Assembly: GCF_050436995.1 (NCBI RefSeq)
Contig: NC_134755.1
Span: forward strand, 3,101,001 to 3,165,000
Direction of reading: 5' to 3'
From: Anticarsia gemmatalis
Lineage: Eukaryota; Arthropoda; Insecta; Lepidoptera; Erebidae
Length of the DNA stretch: 64,000 bases
Position numbers and translations under genes: made by a program. Below, piece after piece: positions 60,586 to 64,000 of this stretch. How positions within the stretch are numbered: the first letter of the stretch is position 1; each line of letters opens with the position of its first letter. Below the pieces are notes generated by a model. That model was not told where the DNA came from, did not search any database, and saw only the letters and a list, made by a program, of their open reading frames with translations.

Positions 60586-61295
60586 TTTAATAATACTTAA
60601 TAATAATTATTCTAAATTTATACAAAGTATTTAAGTATTATAAATGCAATATTTATATTTTCTTATACCTATATACTTCTTAAAATTTTTCAATACACAA
60701 AAGTGCAAGAAGTTAGATGGATATCGAAATATTGCAGGTACCGTGAAACTTTAACTAGATGTCCCGCACTTTCTTCGAACAGTACCCGCGTTGTTCGGTT
60801 AAGCGCGACAAGCGACAAGCCCGAGTAACTTCACAACAAAGCTCTACAATTATGTCGACTGTACTTACGTACTTTACAATTTGTTTTACCTTTATAAAGA
60901 GGTAAACTCTGTTAGTTTATGAAACTATAATATTCACTTTATTTTTATTTGAAGATATGATTTCCTAAGGTATCATTATTCGCATAACTATTTGTGAAAT
61001 AATATCATCAGATAGACCGAAAAGATAAATCTACAATAGCAAAAATCATCAATAAATTTATGTTGGACTTAAAATCTAGCCTCTTACATTCCGAAAAGTT
61101 GACCACTAACATCACTATGAATGAATTAATGTTTAGCTTATATTTTAAAAGCAAAAGTATTTTTTTCTGTTTATAATATGATAAACTACTAAACAGAATT
61201 TAGCAACTTAGTATGGAAATAAGGAACACTTGAGAAATGAATGTAAGTAAAACTATGGTCAAAATCTTCATGATGTTTTCTAGCATAGAGATAAA
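60586..61295. other. No recognisable feature
   Basis: AT-rich sequence without a supported gene or element. Confidence 0.45.
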
Positions 61296-61483
61296 TCTAA
61301 TACATAAAATTCTCGCGTCACAGTTTTCGTTACCATACTCCTCCGAAACGGCTTGACCGATTCTTACGAAATTTCGTGAGCATATTGAGTATGACTGAGA
61401 ATAGGCCAACTTCTATTTTTCATACCCCTAAGTAACACTTTTTTTTATTTATATGGCAAAACAGCGTTCGCAGGGTCAGCTAG
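61296..61483 (+). mobile_element. Non-autonomous Helitron, intact ends
   Basis: It starts TCTAATACATAAAATTCTCG and ends ttcgcagggtcagCTAG, flanked by A (61295) and T (61484). The interior has ggcttgaccgattcttacga, gaatagggccaac-like wording and tatatggcaaaacagcg. It is a different subfamily from the copies starting TCTATACTAATATT. Length 188 bp. The minus-strand frame at 61200-61409 is a shadow. Confidence 0.85.
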
Positions 61484-61948
61484 TATGATAGAAAATCTTT
61501 TTCACAGAGACAAAGTCAAGTACAAGCTAATTATGAGCACAGTTTCACAACTTCAGTAGTTAAGTTTAGTTACGAAATAAGCATTTTATTTATTGCTGTT
61601 TTATTTATTAGTTTTGTGCACGCTTTGGTCGCCGAGTTGTTTTTAGTTTGAATCGTAGTTGTAGTGCTTTTGTACGAGTAAGGTATTAGTCGGGATTTAG
61701 AACAAGTTGTATTTGAAGTTTTTTGTAAAAGTGTATCGCTAAAAGTGTTTTTAAAGGATTTACATTGTAATTTGTATTTGTAGGTAAAATAAAATAAAGG
61801 CGGCCAAATCTTTATAAAATCATAAAGTTTCAAAACTTTTGAAACATTAGTCAATTTTCTGTCGACATATTGCTTCAAATACAGACGGAGTATATAACAG
61901 ACGAATATTGTCTTAGATTTAAGATTTTTTTCATCATTCTGTAAGACC
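61484..61948. other. No supported gene
   Basis: A minus-strand frame of 126 codons (61570-61950) is the second longest in the window. It is rich in K, T, S and N with no recognised domain, and consistent with chance in AT-rich DNA. Confidence 0.4.
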
Positions 61949-62085
61949 AATGGCCAGTTTCACCACTCCTGATGAAGTATCGGTTAGCCTATTAGAAGGT
62001 ATATTGGCTTTTTTTCATAGATTTGCAGTCACTTTATCTATCCGGTAGATTACCTGAGGCTTATCCAAGCGGCTAAATTGTCCCT
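61949..62085. mobile_element. MITE-like element with ggccagtttcacca terminus
   Basis: The left end tggccagtttcaccactcct is the clear terminus. After taagcctattagaagg-like and tttgcagtcactttatctat stretches, the right end gcggctaaattgtccc is a worn inverted copy of it. About 137 bp, no coding. I recall the same terminus from moth MITEs, but the right end is too mutated to define the target-site duplication. Confidence 0.6.
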
Positions 62086-63771
62086 ATATATTGTATTATA
62101 ATTCTACTCTCTTTTCACTCCATACCACTAGCAAGCAGTTCTAGGCATATCAATATGCTAAACACGTAAAAACGTAAACCCAATAAAACATTCAGGTTTG
62201 AGATCTGTAAAAAATGCGTGATGCCTTAACATGTATCAACGCTTAATTTGTTCAGATCTCGTTGAGCAACTGTATCGATAAAGGCACAATAAATAATCCA
62301 CAGCGATAGTTTATCGGGGAAGGAAAACGTGGAAATTTAGGTTTCGGGCCATTGCCTTTTCTGTATCTAAAAGCCCGATCTAAACCTATGTTTTAAATCA
62401 GTTGAGATAAAAATATCTGCATATTCAATATGTTTACTAAATAAGTTTGCAATAGAGAAAATAAACGATATACATAAAACAGTATATTGCTGTATTGCAA
62501 ATTTCGACCTCATAAACATTTGAGGAGACTATTCTGATTTCACTACATATTTTGGCAATGGATTTTGTCTCCACTCCTTATTCAGTAAAGTAGCTATAAC
62601 AATTATTATTTATTAAAATAGATATGAAAATGTTCTGTACTTCCTTGAAAGATTTATACATGAACCACATTCTTGTAAGATAAGGCCGAGTTAGTTAGTC
62701 ATTTATTCTATGTCATATTGATTTTGTTGCAGAAATGTTAGTAAACTACATCAAATTTAACCAATATAATCTTCTATCAGCCCAACAACACAGTAAATCT
62801 ATTTGAAGCGGGTATTCCGTACAAACATTTTACTCATTTAGATCAAACAGATACCTATTATAAACATCAACCGCGAAAATTAAAAAGCGGGAAACGATAG
62901 CGCCCTAACCCTCTGGTAAATGTATATATAATAATAGGTATATGTATATGCTAATCGTATATACATTTTATAGGTCGGAAACGCTCGTTACTTCCTCCGC
63001 CCGTCCTAACAATGATAACATTATCCCCAACATCTACTTTCATATATAAAGAGGGGTTTAATATGAGAAGATATTAAAATATATAATTCTTGAACGTATG
63101 GCCAATTTATTCCTTTTGTTACTCCTTGTAGGAGTTCGGAATTTTCTTGAAAGTAGGTAAGAATGGGGGATTTATTTTGATCATCTAAAGATTCCAGAAT
63201 CGAATTTATATCTATTTTATATATCTAGGAAAGAAAATGGAACTTTGGTGGAAGTTTCCTTACCAAAAGGTTTTACGACTACAAATTAGACCACACAAGT
63301 TGGGAGGACGCTTCTTATTGCCGGGCAAAATTGTAATGCAATTATCAATGGTGATGGTCAAAATGTTATAATTTTAACCAGTTTTCTAATACTATAAAAT
63401 TTGTAAAATATCTGTAAACTTCTACCATCGCTAGATATACATAATTTATGGAAGTTCAGGAACATATCCATAAATTATAAACAGCCAGCAGATTACCAGA
63501 TTCTACATATCCAGTTACCTAAAAAAATTAAACATAAACTTTATTTACTTATATAAATTGCATATCTTCCGCTAAAAGCATCCGCCCACGTTATCAGGAA
63601 ACTTTGATTGCTCTCGACTCAATTTTAAGATCAATTTCCTCCACTTTGGAGCAGTCTGCGGAACAAAATTTCTTACCAATATTACATTTTAACTAAAAAC
63701 CAACAAGGAAGGAGATTAAGAGAATGTATTGTGAAAAGTTTTTGATAAAGGGAATCAATGGGTTGGTAATA
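62086..63771. other. No gene; two AT-rich hairpins
   Basis: A 10 bp stem (aatgtatata/tatatacatt) lies at 62919-62968. A 12 bp perfect stem lies at 63441-63478 (ataatttatgga with tccataaattat, 14 nt loop). Neither has element edges around it. Confidence 0.5.
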
Positions 63772-64000
63772 ATCTGGGGGCACGGAAGTGCCCCCGCAAG
63801 TCGAGCAAAAAAAAAGCGGCACGGCCGTAACATCCTTTTCTCGAAGCAATTCGGGCTATTTTTGACACCCCTATAATTTCGTTGTGGATAAAACAAGAAG
63901 CCTGGATTTTCAGCAACTAATCAGTAATTGTATAAATACGGTATATTTAAAATTTCAGTCAATTTGAACCAGTAGTTTAAGAATGACAACTTGTTAAAAT
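63772..64000 (-). mobile_element. Interspersed repeat R1, right copy, runs off the window
   Basis: It is the reverse complement of the R1 copy at 579-806, with the same edge at AGAT and the same hairpin (63776-63795) and A tract. The match continues to the last base, so the element extends beyond the window. Differences from the left copy are few, implying fairly recent copies. The minus-strand frame at 63693-63896 shares its peptide wording with the left copy's frame because both read through R1. Neither is a gene. Confidence 0.85.

Noticed and set aside
61570..61950. 126-codon minus-strand frame
   Set aside because: No domain, low-complexity K/T/S/N composition and no exon signals.

Overview
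This window looks like AT-rich nuclear DNA from a moth, most likely a noctuid-type lepidopteran. The call rests on the repeats: non-autonomous Helitrons of the A|TC...CTAG|T type, several tRNA-derived SINE families and small TIR elements, all in arrangements familiar from lepidopteran genomes. I recognised these families from memory; no database was searched. I see no convincing protein-coding exon, rRNA or functional tRNA gene on either strand. The longest open frames are about 60-130 codons, lack recognisable domains, and many lie inside repeats. The window is therefore best read as intergenic or long-intron DNA with degraded and some fairly fresh mobile elements.

Layout. 0-9 kb: one copy of a hairpin-bearing repeat R1 (579-806), a miRNA-like hairpin (328-399), three Helitron-type copies (1.8, 2.7 and 6.9 kb), two diverged copies of another repeat (5.7 and 7.5 kb) and a broken TE-coding relic (8.6 kb). 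9-20 kb: mostly featureless, except for an ~840 bp Helitron with a GC-rich core (12.86-13.70 kb). 20-34 kb: the densest repeat zone, with SINE family 1 copies, two Helitrons, a small palindromic MITE, two local duplications, and a 486 bp TIR element (28,936-29,421) packed with hairpins. 34-48 kb: sparse, with SINE copies at 39.6, 40.6 and 41.9 kb and a Helitron at 43 kb. 48-54 kb: a 76 nt pre-miRNA-like hairpin (48,279-48,354) and two GC-rich islands. 54.9-56.2 kb: a large foldback element with ~385 bp arms and a truncated SINE in its centre. 56-64 kb: a MITE, two or three SINEs in tandem, a Helitron, another MITE, and a second R1 copy in inverted orientation at the very end.

There are no gene pathways to describe. 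The functional candidates are two extended hairpins that could be miRNA precursors, two GC-rich islands that could be promoters or repeat pieces, and a few palindromes. No clearly new biological system is visible. The most unusual structures are the multi-hairpin TIR element and the large foldback. Stretches not listed were read and showed nothing I could support beyond AT-rich sequence and chance-length open frames.
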